Notes under the pieces: generated by a model
The model's input: only the letters and a program-made list of their open reading frames with translations
The model's database searches: none
What the model was told of the DNA's origin: nothing
Origin: Alkaliphilus flagellatus
GTDB taxonomy: Bacteria; Bacillota; Clostridia; Peptostreptococcales; Natronincolaceae
Length of the DNA: 64,000 bases
NCBI RefSeq assembly: GCF_018919215.1
Contig: NZ_JAHLQK010000006.1
Location: 124,001 to 188,000, forward strand
Direction of reading: 5' to 3'
Shown here: positions 63,647 to 64,000 of the stretch, piece after piece
Position numbering within the stretch: position 1 is the stretch's first letter
Layout of the letters: the number at the start of each line of letters is the position of its first letter
Program-made: the position numbers and the translations under genes

Positions 63647-63712
63647 AGCAGAAGAAAATAGAACTAGACCCACAGCAGAGGGTTTACCTGTTAGGTCTTC
63701 TGCTTTTTTTAA
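63647..63712 (+). terminator. Terminator with competing stems
   Basis: GGTCTTCTGCT at 63694-63704 can pair in two ways. The near hairpin uses AGCAGA at 63674-63679. A longer one uses AGCAGA at 63647-63652 plus AGACC at 63666-63670. The T run starts at 63705. The two upstream copies of AGCAGA compete, so this may be a regulated attenuator rather than a simple terminator. Confidence 0.5.
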
Positions 63713-63781
63713 AAGATAAAGAAATTACTTCGAGTATTTGTTTAGGGCTGATAGCATCAGTAATGATAGGAGGATGAAAAC

Positions 63782-64000
63782 ATGTTTTTAGATGAAAAGA
63801 TAGCACTTTTAGAAAAAGCCAATAGACAGGCAAAAATGGAAGAAGCACAAAAGGAAGCATTACAAAATGAATTAAAATTAGAAGAGGAAGCAGTTAAGAC
63901 AGAACCTACCTTAACATTAGAAGAAATAAGGGTACAAATCCAGCAAGGGCAAGCTCAGATAAAGGATGATACATTGGAATTTGAAATAAAAAGTTATTTT
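63782..64000 (+). CDS. Charged coiled-coil protein, N-terminal part
   Basis: ATG at 63782 after TAGGAGG; the frame is open to the window edge (73 codons). It is rich in Glu, Lys, Gln and Ala in a heptad-like pattern (LLEKANRQAKMEEAQKEA, LTLEEIRVQIQQGQAQI), so a coiled coil or long helix. It follows a terminator-like element, so it may be expressed separately or under attenuation. Too short to name. Confidence 0.5.
   Translation, partial: MFLDEKIALLEKANRQAKMEEAQKEALQNELKLEEEAVKTEPTLTLEEIRVQIQQGQAQIKDDTLEFEIKSYF

Noticed and set aside
63647-63712. Riboswitch such as preQ1 or c-di-GMP type
   Set aside because: None of the conserved core motifs of these classes is present; only competing stems were found.

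Overview
The window comes from a low-GC, endospore-forming member of the Clostridia. Evidence for this is the SpoIID, BofC-like and SCIFF (scfA/scfB) genes, sigma-K-type promoters, a T-box leader, and the core gene order ruvCAB - spoIID - queA - tgt - yajC - scfAB - secDF - recJ - apt - relA - dtd - hemZ - hisS - aspS. Such an order is typical of Alkaliphilus/Clostridium-type genomes; the genus is an inference.

Region 1 (1-10.3 kb) is the right end of a prophage. It holds tail and fibre-region genes, two small CD1375-like proteins (one frameshifted), a GNAT acetyltransferase, and a double lysis cassette of two amidases and two holin-like proteins. Cargo follows: an amber-interrupted nuclease/DUF4652-like gene, three tandem sigma-K-like promoter/tiny-protein/terminator modules, and small regulators. 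The region ends in the 3' part of a selenocysteine tRNA gene, cut at the anticodon loop, which is probably the attachment site.

Region 2 (10.4-19.5 kb) is a decaying accessory island. An intact tyrosine recombinase lies at its left end and an internally deleted copy at 17.0-17.4 kb. Between them are small membrane proteins, several broken genes, a dispersed repeat of about 30 bp and an S41 peptidase. Beyond the broken recombinase are two tandem DUF3841-like genes.

Region 3 (19.6-47.9 kb) is conserved chromosome: Holliday-junction resolution, spore peptidoglycan hydrolysis, queuosine synthesis, Sec export accessory proteins, the SCIFF radical-SAM pair, recJ, apt and relA, and a T-box-controlled hisS-aspS operon. 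It also holds a Fur-box-preceded DUF2325 gene, a 6S RNA, tcdA, an RseC-like protein and an M18 aminopeptidase.

Region 4 (48.3 kb to the window end) is the most interesting part. It is one long plus-strand gene cluster that looks like a little-described contractile (type VI secretion-like) apparatus in a Gram-positive spore former. It encodes a VWA membrane protein, a 721-aa sheath candidate and two tandem 141-aa tube proteins resembling TssD/Hcp. It then encodes a J-domain protein, two FHA proteins, two membrane PP2C proteins (one apparently catalytically dead and carrying TPR-like repeats), two or three baseplate candidates and an Hsp70/actin-like ATPase with a SAP-like N-terminus. The FHA/PP2C set resembles the threonine-phosphorylation control of Gram-negative type VI systems. 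No kinase, spike protein or ClpV-type ATPase lies inside the window; the cluster runs off the right edge.
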